Origin: Frankiaceae bacterium
GTDB lineage: Bacteria > Actinomycetota > Actinomycetes > Frankiales > Frankiaceae
Reading direction: 5' to 3'
NCBI GenBank assembly: GCA_030840885.1
Contig: JAVEDQ010000511.1
Location: forward strand, 1-20,504
Length of the DNA stretch: 20,504 nucleotides
The position numbers were made by a program, and so were the translations under genes. This document shows, piece after piece, positions 7,912 through 15,397 of this stretch (positions within the stretch are counted from its first letter, which is position 1; every line of letters starts with the position of its first letter). Below the pieces are notes generated by a model. It was given only the letters and a program-made list of their open reading frames with translations. It was not told the DNA's origin and searched no databases.

Positions 7912-9003
7912 TCAGTCCGCAACGACCTCGATGGGGTGGGCGACCACCGCGTTGTAGAGGTAGCCGCCGTCGTTGAACGGCACGTCCTGCGGCTGGACGG
8001 CGCCGCTCTCGTCCCGGGCCCGGATCCGCACCTCGCTCTCCCCGAGGTCGTCGGCGTCGAACGGGAAGTCGAAGCGGACCCAGGCGCCCGGCATGTTGGG
8101 ATCCCGCAGCGTCGCCGGAGTCCAGAACCGGCCCCCGTCGGTGCTGACGTCGACCGCGGTGATCCGGCCGGCCCCGGACCAGGCGCGTCCGCGAAGCAAG
8201 TGCCGGCCGAGCGGCAGGCGAGCCGGCCAGGGCAGCTCGAGCGCGGAGGAGACGGGCAGCGTCGTCAGCGGCTCACCGTCGGCGGGTCCGGCGGAGGGGT
8301 AGGTCGGCCCGGACAGCACGTAGTCGGTCGTGTTCCACGGCGAGAACAGCTCTTCGGCGGCGACCTCGAGGCTGCCGACCCACTTGATGCTGGCGGCTCC
8401 GATCCAGTCCGAGACGATGAGGCGCACCGGATACCCGTGGTCGGGAGGGAGCACCTCACCGTTCATCGCGTAGGCGAGGATCGTGTCGTCGGCCATCGCC
8501 TTGTCCAGCGGCAGCGGCCGCCGGGCCCGGGCCTCGTCGAGCCCCTCGGGCATCACGTCCCTGGCTTCCGGGAGCACGCTCGCCAGCTCGAGCACCGCGG
8601 ACAGCGGCACCCCGGTCCATTCCGCGACCCCGACGGCGCCGTTGCGCCACTGGTCGCCGCCGGTCGGCTTGTGCTGGTCCTCGTCGAAGTACGCCCGTCC
8701 GTTACCGGCACAGGCCAACGCGCGGACGACGGAGACGACGGGGAGGTCGAGCAGGTCGTCGTAGGTCACCTGCAGCTCGCGCTCGACCCCCGTGCCGAAC
8801 ACCCGCATGGACCACGACGCGGCGTCGATCTGCGGCGTCGGCGCATGGCTACGGACGTAGAAGCGGTCGTTGGGGACGAGGAAGCCGCGGATGCGCATGC
8901 CCTCGAGCCGCGTCTCGACGTTGCCGGCGCTGTGCCGGACGAACTTCTCATCCGGGACGGGCTCATTCAGGTTGGCGTCGGTCGCGGTCGCATCGGCAGA
9001 CAT
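7912..9003 (-). CDS. Sulfite oxidase-like molybdopterin-dependent oxidoreductase
   Basis: The 363-residue protein matches the sulfite-oxidase fold family. An Moco-binding domain includes RSHAPTPQID (about 51-60), the Mo-ligating Cys C98 in ALACAGNGR, and GYPVRLIVSDWIGAASIKWV, a strongly conserved cofactor-contact stretch. A C-terminal Ig-like Mo-co dimerisation domain follows, with AWSGAGRITAVDVSTDGG. Family members usually read CAGNRR at the Cys; here the first of those Arg residues is Gly, a small deviation at the active site. There is no Tat or Sec signal and no heme domain, so a cytoplasmic enzyme with another electron acceptor is likely. ATG 9003 follows GCAGGTG; longer upstream frames lack family sequence. 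It is first in an operon with the EamA transporter, 15 bp apart. Sulfite itself as substrate is not proven. Confidence 0.9.
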   Translation of the reverse strand: MSADATATDANLNEPVPDEKFVRHSAGNVETRLEGMRIRGFLVPNDRFYVRSHAPTPQIDAASWSMRVFGTGVERELQVTYDDLLDLPVVSVVRALACAGNGRAYFDEDQHKPTGGDQWRNGAVGVAEWTGVPLSAVLELASVLPEARDVMPEGLDEARARRPLPLDKAMADDTILAYAMNGEVLPPDHGYPVRLIVSDWIGAASIKWVGSLEVAAEELFSPWNTTDYVLSGPTYPSAGPADGEPLTTLPVSSALELPWPARLPLGRHLLRGRAWSGAGRITAVDVSTDGGRFWTPATLRDPNMPGAWVRFDFPFDADDLGESEVRIRARDESGAVQPQDVPFNDGGYLYNAVVAHPIEVVAD

Positions 9004-9101
9004 CACACCTGCAGCCTGCCCCGAGCCGGGACAGCTACTGCGATCGACGGAAAGGGGCGCGCGCACGGAGGGCGTGTTGGGCCGCGTCGAACCCACGCCA
9101 C

Positions 9102-9619
9102 CTACCGGTTGAGGGCACGCGCCTGCTCGTACAGGACGGGGTCGTGTGCGCTGACGATGGTCAGATCCGGCTCACCCCGTTGGTGTAGCTCGGCGAGCCG
9201 CGCGTGGTTGCGTCGGACCTGCTTGAGGTCGAAAGGCGATGGCCGTCTCCATGGCGTGCAGTACGGCCGGCACAGAACCGCCCGTGAGCGTGCCGCGGCC
9301 GTAGAAGGCGTCGCCGGCGTGCAGCACCCAGCGGTCGCCCGCGTCCACGGCCACGGCGGCGTGGCCCCGCGTGTGACCGGGCAGTGCGAGCAGCACGATG
9401 CCCGGGGCGATGTCCTCGAGTTCCGGCGCCGCGGCGAAACCCCGCCACGCCTCGCCGACCGGCGTGTGCTCCACGATCCGCGGCTGGTGCTCCCACTGCA
9501 CCGGCCGGAAGCGCAGCTTTTCGCGCCACGACGGGAAGCGGATCGCCCCGTCGACCTCCGCGGCGGTCACGTGGACCTGCGCCTGCGGGAAGTCGGACAG
9601 CCCACCGCTGTGGTCGAGG
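9102..9619 (-). pseudogene. MBL-fold metallo-hydrolase, N-terminally truncated and frameshifted
   Basis: Read on the minus strand from about 9619, the sequence encodes [18 protein letters not shown] and then the body of a metallo-beta-lactamase-fold hydrolase: GHTRGH (metal-binding His), VLHAGDAFY (bridging Asp) and, in another frame, IVSAHDPVLYEQARALNR ending at TAG (9102-9104). Two defects are visible. First, everything before the DH of the HxHxDH-type motif is missing on this strand; the preceding 26 codons lie inverted at 9620-9697. Second, an extra base in the AAA run at 9232-9234 (TTT on the coding strand) shifts the frame: removing one T restores [16 protein letters not shown] through to the stop. 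No functional metal site can be made from this copy. It would belong to the lactonase/glyoxalase-like MBL group. Confidence 0.8.
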
Positions 9620-9697
9620 GCCGAGACGGCGGTCCGCCAGGTCGAGCGACTCTCATTCCGTCGCGACGAGGTGCGGCACATCGTCATCACGCACTTC
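9620..9697 (+). pseudogene. Inverted 26-codon fragment of the same MBL-fold hydrolase
   Basis: On the plus strand this stretch reads [13 protein letters not shown] followed by [13 protein letters not shown], the piece that in MBL-fold hydrolases directly precedes DLDHSGGL. The adjacent minus-strand gene restarts exactly at LDHSGGL. The fragment is therefore the missing part of the metal-binding motif, flipped in place. The codons for the next plus-strand residues (AVPV) are already antisense flavoenzyme sequence, so the right junction is at about 9697/9698; the left junction is at about 9619/9620. The sequences of both halves are seen directly; that they were once contiguous is inference from the family's conserved order. 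Confidence 0.7.
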
Positions 9698-10723
9698 GCG
9701 GTCCCGGTCCAGCGCGGCGGACGCGAGCAGCTCGCCGAGCAGCGGTGCCAGCTTCATCAGGTTGTCGCCCCACAGCGCGAGCACGGGACCGGATCGGCCG
9801 AAACCGAGCCCGTCGCCCAGGTTCATCGAGTCGCACGAGATCGTGTCGAGGACGTCGGGCACGACGCCGTCGACCTGCTCGGCGACGTAGGCACGGACGA
9901 TGTCCTCCGCGCGGTTGCGGGTGCCGTCGCGGCCGAGCTCCCAGGCGCTGTCCGCGTCCGGGACTGAAGCGCCGACCGCCCACCGGCCCGGACCGACGAG
10001 GTGCTGGTAGCTGGTCACACCCGCTCGCCAGGACTCGCTGCGTTCGAGCCAGCAGGGCGGCCGGGCGGAGGCATCGCGGAGGGCGAAGGTGAATCGATGG
10101 CTGTGCCACCGTCCGTGTGGAACGCCGCCGATGCCGACGGCCGCGGCGAGGGCGGGGGTGCCGGCACCGGCCAGGAGTAGGGCGGCGTGGCAGTCCCAGG
10201 CACCGGAGTCGGCCGCGATGCGAACGTGATCGGCACCGAGAACGTCGACGCCTCGGACGAGGTCGTGGGCTCGGACCTGGGAGCCCAGCGTCTCCCGCAA
10301 GCCGCACCCGGCCGCGGTCACGTTGATCACCCCGCCGCCGGCGTCCACGAGGAAGGGGCCCCTCGGATCGCTCGCCGGCAGGCCGAGCCCGGCGGCGTCG
10401 TCACGCAGGCTGAACGGAGCGCCGGCTGCCTGCATCGCGGTCGCGCGCACGGTTGCCTCTGCGCCGTTGAGCACCGTGGTGACCGGGTCGACGAGGCGGG
10501 TACCGAACTGCTTCTCCCATCGCTGCCACGATCGTTGCGCGCGCAGCGCCAGCTCGACCATGCCGGGCTCGGCGTGTGCGGTCCGGAAGATGCGGGTCTC
10601 GCCGAGCGAGCGAGCGGCCATCGGCTCACCGGAGTCGTAGCACCGGACCTCGTGCCCGGCGGCGGCCAACGCGGCTGCGGTGGCGAGCCCGACGATCCCG
10701 GCTCCGACGATGCCGATGCGCAC
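9653..10723 (-). CDS. FAD-dependent oxidoreductase, monomeric sarcosine oxidase-like, with replaced C-terminal tail
   Basis: The 356-residue protein resembles the sarcosine/N-methyltryptophan oxidase (DadA-like DAO) family, which oxidises secondary amines with FAD. Visible features are the dinucleotide motif GAGIVG at residues 6-11; [14 protein letters not shown] (about 37-50), matching the S-x-G-x-T-R-I-x-R active-site segment; C297 in ISCDSMN at the position of the covalent FAD cysteine; and [13 protein letters not shown], corresponding to GHGFKxAPxxGE with K324. The start is GTG 10723, one residue ahead of the FAD strand. The last 14 codons ([14 protein letters not shown]) are simply the antisense of the inverted MBL fragment, so the native C-terminus and stop were lost and replaced. 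The catalytic core is intact and the protein may still fold. It is divergent from the penicillin acylase gene. Confidence 0.82.
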   Translation of the reverse strand: MRIGIVGAGIVGLATAAALAAAGHEVRCYDSGEPMAARSLGETRIFRTAHAEPGMVELALRAQRSWQRWEKQFGTRLVDPVTTVLNGAEATVRATAMQAAGAPFSLRDDAAGLGLPASDPRGPFLVDAGGGVINVTAAGCGLRETLGSQVRAHDLVRGVDVLGADHVRIAADSGAWDCHAALLLAGAGTPALAAAVGIGGVPHGRWHSHRFTFALRDASARPPCWLERSESWRAGVTSYQHLVGPGRWAVGASVPDADSAWELGRDGTRNRAEDIVRAYVAEQVDGVVPDVLDTISCDSMNLGDGLGFGRSGPVLALWGDNLMKLAPLLGELLASAALDRDREVRDDDVPHLVATE

Positions 10724-10824
10724 ACGCCGACGGTACGGCGGGGCCCAACTGCGCGTACATGATCACCGGTCGCGATGAGGGGCTACTGTCCGAACGGATG
10801 TGGGAGCGGTCACAGAGGAGTGAT

Positions 10825-13425
10825 GTGCGAGCGTTGCGTGCGGTTGTGCCACTGGGTCTCGTGTGGTGCCTGGTCCTCGTCGGATGTTCGGGCGGCGGGA
10901 GCACCCCGACCCCGGGCCCGAGCAGCAACGCGGCGCCGCTGCAGGTGCTGTCCGTCCTGCCGCCCGGTGAGAAGGGCCAGTCCGACCAGCGGGACCTGTA
11001 CGACGCGCTCAACCGCGCCGACCCGGCGAGCCTGACCGACTCATCCCTGAGCAACTACTTCAAGAACGCTCCGCTCGATCCGGCACCCGGCGACGTCGTC
11101 AGCACCGAGACGCCCCGTCCCGGGGTCACCGTCAAGCGCGACCGGGCGGGCGTTCCCTACGTCTACGGCACCACCGACGACGACACCGCCTACGGCGCCG
11201 GGTACGCCGGCACGCAGGACCGGATGTTCGTCATGGACGCCATCCGCTACGCCGGCGCCGGCCGGCTCACGGAGCTGCAGGGGGCCACCCCGACGACGCT
11301 CACCGCAGACGCCGACCAACTTAGGCAGGCCGACTACACCCCTGCCGAGGCGGACGCGCAGCTGGACGCGTTGCGGAACCAGGGCCCCGAGGGTGCAGCG
11401 CTGCTGACCCGTCTCTCGGCCTACGTCGACGGGGTCAACGCGGCCCGGAAGCAGCTGTGCCCGACGACCAGTGCCCCCACCTGCCCTTCGACGTACAAGC
11501 TCCTGAACATCACACCGCAGCCGTACACCCGCGCCGACGTCGTCTACGCGGCGTCGCTGGTGGGCGGCATCTTCGGCAAGGGCGGAGGTCAGGAGGCGCA
11601 GAACGCGCTCTTCCTGCGGCAGCTGCAGGCCAAGCTCGGGGCCGGGCCCGGCCGGCAGGTGCTCACCGACCTCCGCGACGCGCAGGACCCGACCGCTCCG
11701 ACCACGAACGTCACCGAGGAGCCCTACGGTGCGCCGGGTCCTGTCGACCCGGCCGCGGTGGCGCTGCCGGACCTGGCGTCCGGGGGAGCGAAGCTCGTCG
11801 ACGGCACCGGCCCGGTTCCGGTGAAGGCTCGGACCGGCGCGGCCAACAGCGGCACCGGCGGCGGTGCCGGAGCAGGTTCGGGCGTGCCCGACTGGCTGCA
11901 CGTCCCGTCGCAGATGAGCAACGCGATGCTGGTCGCCGGCAGCAGGACCACGTCCGGCAAGCCGATCGCGGTGATGGGGCCGCAGACCGGCTACCAGGCG
12001 CCGAACTTCTTCGACGAGATCGCACTGCACGGCCCGCACCAGCAGGCCCGCGGCGTCGCGTTCGCCAACCTGCAGTTCGTGGTGCTCATCGGGCACGGCA
12101 ACAACTACGCGTGGTCGGCGACCAGCGCGTCGGGTGACGTCGTCGACTCCGTCCTCGACCGGCTGTGCAACACGAACGGCACGCCCCCCACACCCGACTC
12201 GACGGCCTACCTCGACGGCGCCACGTGCACGCCGATGACCGGCACCCCGCGGCAGAAGAAGGACCAGACGGGCAAGGTCGTCGCCACGTTCAGCGACCTA
12301 CGGACCCGGCACGGCATCGTGCAGTACCGGACGACCGCCGACGGCAAGCCGGTCGCCGTGGTGTCGCAGCGCTCGACCTACGGTCACGAGCCGGACTCGG
12401 TGCTCGGCTTCGCGCAGATGAACGACCCGACGCGCACCCGGGGCGCCAAGGACTTCACCGACGCGTTCTCGCAGGTCACGTTCACCTTCAACTGGTTCTA
12501 CGTCGACGACCGCGACATCGCGACCTTCACCTCGGGGGCGTTGCCGCTCCGTGCCCCGGGCGTCGACCCGGACCTGCCGCGCTGGGGCGACGCCCGATGG
12601 GACTGGACGGGCACGCTGGCCGCCGCCGGCCATCCGCAGTCGGTGAACCCCCCGTCGGGCTACCTCGTCAGCTGGAACAACAAGCCCTCGCCGGGCACCT
12701 ACTCGGCCGACGACCAGTGGGGCTGGGGCCCGGTGCAGCGCTCGCTGGCACTCGAGGACCGGCTGAAGGCTGCCATCGCCGCCGGCAAGGTCGACCGCGC
12801 GAAGGTGGTCGGTGTCATGATCGACGCCGCCACCGTGGACATCCGCGGCGCGTACCTGTTGCCCGACCTGCTGAAAGCGGTGGGCGACGATCCGAAGCTC
12901 GCCCCGTACACGAAGCTGCTCGCCGACTGGAACGCCACCGGTGCCCACCGCAAGGACCGGGCGCGCACCGGCGCCTACGACGACGCGCCGGCCATCGCGC
13001 TGATGGAGGCCTGGTACCCGCTGGTCGCCAAGCAGATCCTGGTGCCGCGGCTCGGCCCGGTGGCTGATGCGCTGCCGGTGAACCTCGACAACCTGCCGAG
13101 CAAGCACGGCGGCTCGTCGTTCAACAACGTCGGCTCCTACGCGTGGGTCGAGCGGGACATGCGGCGCGTGCTCAGCCAGACAGGCCCGGGGCTCATGAGC
13201 CAGGGGTACTGCGGCAGTGGGGACCTGAACGCCTGCCGCACGCAGCTCCGCGCGTTGCTGCAGCAGGCGGTGGACCAGGTCGGCACGGCCCAGAAGACAC
13301 CGGACGCCTCGAAGTGGACCTACGACAAGACGAACGACGAGATCCGCTTCACCTTCCTCGGGCAGAGCGTGACGCCGTTGGAGTGGCAGAACCGGCCGAC
13401 GTACCAGCAGGTGATCGGGCAGTAG
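10825..13425 (+). CDS. Penicillin acylase family Ntn-hydrolase, predicted lipoprotein
   Basis: The 866-residue protein starts with a lipoprotein signal: positive MRALR, a hydrophobic core and lipobox LVGC with C21 as the lipidated residue, then a Gly/Ser/Pro linker. It should be exported and anchored on the outer face of the membrane. The alpha region (about 90-340) includes GVPYVYGTTDDDTAYGAGYA and QDRMFVMDAIRYAGAGRL, family hallmarks. A Gly-rich linker precedes the autocleavage site; the new N-terminal nucleophile is S365 in MSNAMLVAG, followed by TSGKPIAVMGPQTGYQ. These enzymes cleave amide bonds of acylated compounds such as beta-lactams or acyl-homoserine lactones; the substrate here is unknown. 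GTG 10825 is chosen for GAGGAG at 10815-10820 and the compact signal peptide; ATG 10798 is an alternative. It is monocistronic and convergent with the ligase gene. Confidence 0.92.
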   Translation: MRALRAVVPLGLVWCLVLVGCSGGGSTPTPGPSSNAAPLQVLSVLPPGEKGQSDQRDLYDALNRADPASLTDSSLSNYFKNAPLDPAPGDVVSTETPRPGVTVKRDRAGVPYVYGTTDDDTAYGAGYAGTQDRMFVMDAIRYAGAGRLTELQGATPTTLTADADQLRQADYTPAEADAQLDALRNQGPEGAALLTRLSAYVDGVNAARKQLCPTTSAPTCPSTYKLLNITPQPYTRADVVYAASLVGGIFGKGGGQEAQNALFLRQLQAKLGAGPGRQVLTDLRDAQDPTAPTTNVTEEPYGAPGPVDPAAVALPDLASGGAKLVDGTGPVPVKARTGAANSGTGGGAGAGSGVPDWLHVPSQMSNAMLVAGSRTTSGKPIAVMGPQTGYQAPNFFDEIALHGPHQQARGVAFANLQFVVLIGHGNNYAWSATSASGDVVDSVLDRLCNTNGTPPTPDSTAYLDGATCTPMTGTPRQKKDQTGKVVATFSDLRTRHGIVQYRTTADGKPVAVVSQRSTYGHEPDSVLGFAQMNDPTRTRGAKDFTDAFSQVTFTFNWFYVDDRDIATFTSGALPLRAPGVDPDLPRWGDARWDWTGTLAAAGHPQSVNPPSGYLVSWNNKPSPGTYSADDQWGWGPVQRSLALEDRLKAAIAAGKVDRAKVVGVMIDAATVDIRGAYLLPDLLKAVGDDPKLAPYTKLLADWNATGAHRKDRARTGAYDDAPAIALMEAWYPLVAKQILVPRLGPVADALPVNLDNLPSKHGGSSFNNVGSYAWVERDMRRVLSQTGPGLMSQGYCGSGDLNACRTQLRALLQQAVDQVGTAQKTPDASKWTYDKTNDEIRFTFLGQSVTPLEWQNRPTYQQVIGQ

Positions 13426-13480
13426 CCCTCGGCGCCCTACAAGGCCAGCGTCGCCCACGGCGTCGCCGCGCCACCGAGGG
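13426..13480. terminator. Possible bidirectional hairpin between convergent genes
   Basis: Right after the acylase stop, CCCTCGG (13426-13432) pairs with CCGAGGG (13474-13480), and a smaller CGCC-cac-GGCG lies inside. It sits between the convergent acylase and ligase genes. There is no T-tract on either side, so termination is inferred from position and symmetry only. Confidence 0.35.
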
Positions 13481-13516
13481 AACGACAGCGGCGCCGCGTG
13501 GAGCTCTACACGACCG

Positions 13517-15049
13517 TCAGAGCAGTGCGCGGACGGCGTCGAGGCTGTCGGCCTCCGCCGGCGTCTTGTCGGGCCGGTAGCGCAGGACGCGGGCGAAGCG
13601 GAGCGCGACGCCGCCCGGATAGCGGGTGCTCCGCTGGGCTCCGTCGACGGCGATCTCCACCACGAGCGCCGGGCGGAGCCGGACGCCCCAGCTCGGTCCG
13701 TCCACGGCGTACTCCGGAAAGGTGCTCGTCTGCCAGGCCAGCAGCTCGTCGGTCATGCCCTTGAACGTCTTGCCGACCATGACCGGCTCCCCACCGTCGG
13801 GGTCGCGGGCGCCCAGGTGAATGTTCGACAGGAAACCCGTCCGGCGGCCATGGCCCCACTCGGCGGCGAGCACGACCAGGTCGAGCGTGTGCACCGGCTT
13901 GACCTTCTGCCACGCCTTCCCGCGCCGGCCGGCTGCGTAGCGCGCGTCGAGCGCCTTGACCACGACGCCCTCGTGACCGGCGGCCAACGCCTCGTCCAGC
14001 ACGCCAGCCGCCTCCGCCGGGGACGGCCGGCGCCGGCCGGGCATCCGCAGCGCCGCGTGCTGCTCGCCGGCGAGCAACTCCGCGAGCAGGTCCAGTCGGA
14101 GTTCGAGGGGTTCGTCGAGCAGGTCCCGGCCGTCGAGGTGCAGCAGGTCGAAGAAGAACGGGCTCAGCAGGACGGCGGCCGTGGCGTCGCTGCCGGCGGA
14201 GTCGCTGCCGAAGCGGCTCATCGAATCCTGGAAGGAACGCGGCCGGCCGTCGTCGTCCAGCGCCAGGGTCTCGCCGTCGAGCACGGCGGTCCGACACGGC
14301 AGGGCCCGGACCCGACGGACGATCTCGGGGACACCGTCGGTGATCTCGCGCAGGCTGCGTGTCCAGACCCGCACGGTCTCGCCGTCGCGGTGCACCTGGA
14401 TGCGTGCGCCGTCGAGCTTGTGCTCCACGGTCACGTCGTCTCCCAGGTCGGCCAGCGCGTCGCCGAGGGACGAACCCGGGCTCGCGAGCATGGGCCGGAC
14501 GGGGCGGAGCACCTCCAGCCGGACAGCGGTAAGGGCTTCGTCGCCACCGTTGAGCGCGAGCGCCGCCGTCGCGGGCAGGCTGCCGGACAGCATGAAGGCC
14601 CGGCGTGCCGACGCCGGCGGCACGCCGGCCGCGACGGCGACGGCATCGAGCACCAACGCCTCCAACGCACCCTGGCGCATCTCGCCGGTGAACAGCCGAA
14701 CGAGGAACTGCTGCTCGGCCGCAGTGGCCGCGGCGAACAGCTCCTCGAGGCGATCCGCCCGGCGGCCTGTGGAACCGGCACCGGCCAGGCCGGCCAGTTG
14801 CGTGAGGGCGCCCTCGACGTCGTCGACGGTCAGCGTCGCCTCAGCCGCCGGCGGTGTCGAGCGGTCGCTCAGCCGCCGCCAGCCGATACCGATGCGCCCC
14901 TGCTGCGGTTCGCCCGACAGCCATGCCGTCACCGGCTCGATGACGTCGCCAGAGCGGGCGAGCAGGTCGGCGAACGCGGCCGTCTTCGCCGTCCGCGACC
15001 GGGTCGCGGTGGCGGCCGCGGAGGCGGTGACGACGTCAGCGAAGAGCAC
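13517..15049 (-). CDS. ligB: ATP-dependent DNA ligase, LigB type
   Basis: The 510-residue protein has the three-domain plan of archaeal/eukaryotic-type ATP-dependent DNA ligases and about the length of mycobacterial LigB. An N-terminal DNA-binding domain (about 1-180) includes FLVRLFTGEMRQGALE. The nucleotidyltransferase domain has motif I EHKLDGARIQVH with the AMP-accepting lysine K211, motif III-like VLDGETLALD, FFFDLLHLDG (motif IIIa region), EGVVVKAL (motif IV) and WQKVKPVHTLDL (motif V). The C-terminal OB fold ends with VALRFARVLRYRPDKTP. It seals nicks in DNA using ATP and in mycobacteria is dispensable beside NAD-dependent LigA. The start is GTG 15049. No Ku or polymerase domain is nearby, so it is not a LigD-type NHEJ locus. 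It lies 15 bp downstream of the DUF1330 gene, a probable operon. Confidence 0.93.
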   Translation of the reverse strand: MLFADVVTASAAATATRSRTAKTAAFADLLARSGDVIEPVTAWLSGEPQQGRIGIGWRRLSDRSTPPAAEATLTVDDVEGALTQLAGLAGAGSTGRRADRLEELFAAATAAEQQFLVRLFTGEMRQGALEALVLDAVAVAAGVPPASARRAFMLSGSLPATAALALNGGDEALTAVRLEVLRPVRPMLASPGSSLGDALADLGDDVTVEHKLDGARIQVHRDGETVRVWTRSLREITDGVPEIVRRVRALPCRTAVLDGETLALDDDGRPRSFQDSMSRFGSDSAGSDATAAVLLSPFFFDLLHLDGRDLLDEPLELRLDLLAELLAGEQHAALRMPGRRRPSPAEAAGVLDEALAAGHEGVVVKALDARYAAGRRGKAWQKVKPVHTLDLVVLAAEWGHGRRTGFLSNIHLGARDPDGGEPVMVGKTFKGMTDELLAWQTSTFPEYAVDGPSWGVRLRPALVVEIAVDGAQRSTRYPGGVALRFARVLRYRPDKTPAEADSLDAVRALL

Positions 15050-15064
15050 CGGAAGCGCCTGCCG

Positions 15065-15352
15065 TCAGACGCCGGGGACGATGCGGATCTCGCGGACGGC
15101 TCCGCCGTCGAGGGCGGCGAGCGCCTCCTGGTACGCCGGACCGTCGTGTGCGGCACGGGCCGCATCGACGTCGGCGAATTCGAGGAGAACGATGCGGGTC
15201 GACTGGCCGGCCTCGTAGACCTGCTCGGGCAGCCCGCGCGCGAGGAAGGTGCCGCCCGCCTCGCGAAGTGCCGGACCGGCCAGCTCGGCGTAGGCGGCCA
15301 TCTTGTCCTCGTCGAGGATTTCTTTGTAGATGCTGATCCAGTAGGCGCTCAT
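15065..15352 (-). CDS. DUF1330 domain-containing protein
   Basis: The 95-residue protein is a single DUF1330 domain, a dimeric alpha/beta-barrel (ferredoxin-like) fold of unknown function. It has the expected N-terminus AYWISIYKEILDEDKMAAYAEL, the central GGTFLARG strand, and RIVLLEFADVDAARAAHDGPAYQEAL, in which the family's strand-loop-helix with the S/G-P-x-Y-Q motif is clear. ATG 15352 is the only in-frame start near the first strand. The domain covers the whole protein and no signal sequence is present, so it is cytoplasmic. It is the first gene of a two-gene unit with ligB, 15 bp apart; nothing in the sequence ties it functionally to DNA repair. The start region is only 45 bp from the divergent PAP2 gene. 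Confidence 0.88.
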   Translation of the reverse strand: MSAYWISIYKEILDEDKMAAYAELAGPALREAGGTFLARGLPEQVYEAGQSTRIVLLEFADVDAARAAHDGPAYQEALAALDGGAVREIRIVPGV

Positions 15353-15397
15353 GCGGTCTATCGTGCCCGGCTCGTCGGCACCGATATCGTCCGGTCA

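Noticed and set aside
9398..9967. A plus-strand frame containing VRHIVITHF considered as a complete gene.
   Set aside because: Only the 26 codons at 9620-9697 resemble an MBL hydrolase; the flanks are antisense of the real genes, so it is a fragment and not a working gene.
6934..10092. A 1052-codon plus-strand open frame spanning several genes.
   Set aside because: It is antisense to the transporter, molybdoenzyme and hydrolase genes, and its Arg/Gly/Asp-rich translation matches no family. It exists because stop codons are scarce at high GC.
13517..15352. A non-homologous end-joining locus around the ATP-dependent ligase.
   Set aside because: There is no Ku gene and no polymerase or nuclease domain; the protein matches the standalone LigB type.
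13817..15397. A long in-frame extension upstream of the PAP2 gene.
   Set aside because: It is antisense to ligB and the DUF1330 gene and low in complexity; the family sequence begins only after GTG 15398.
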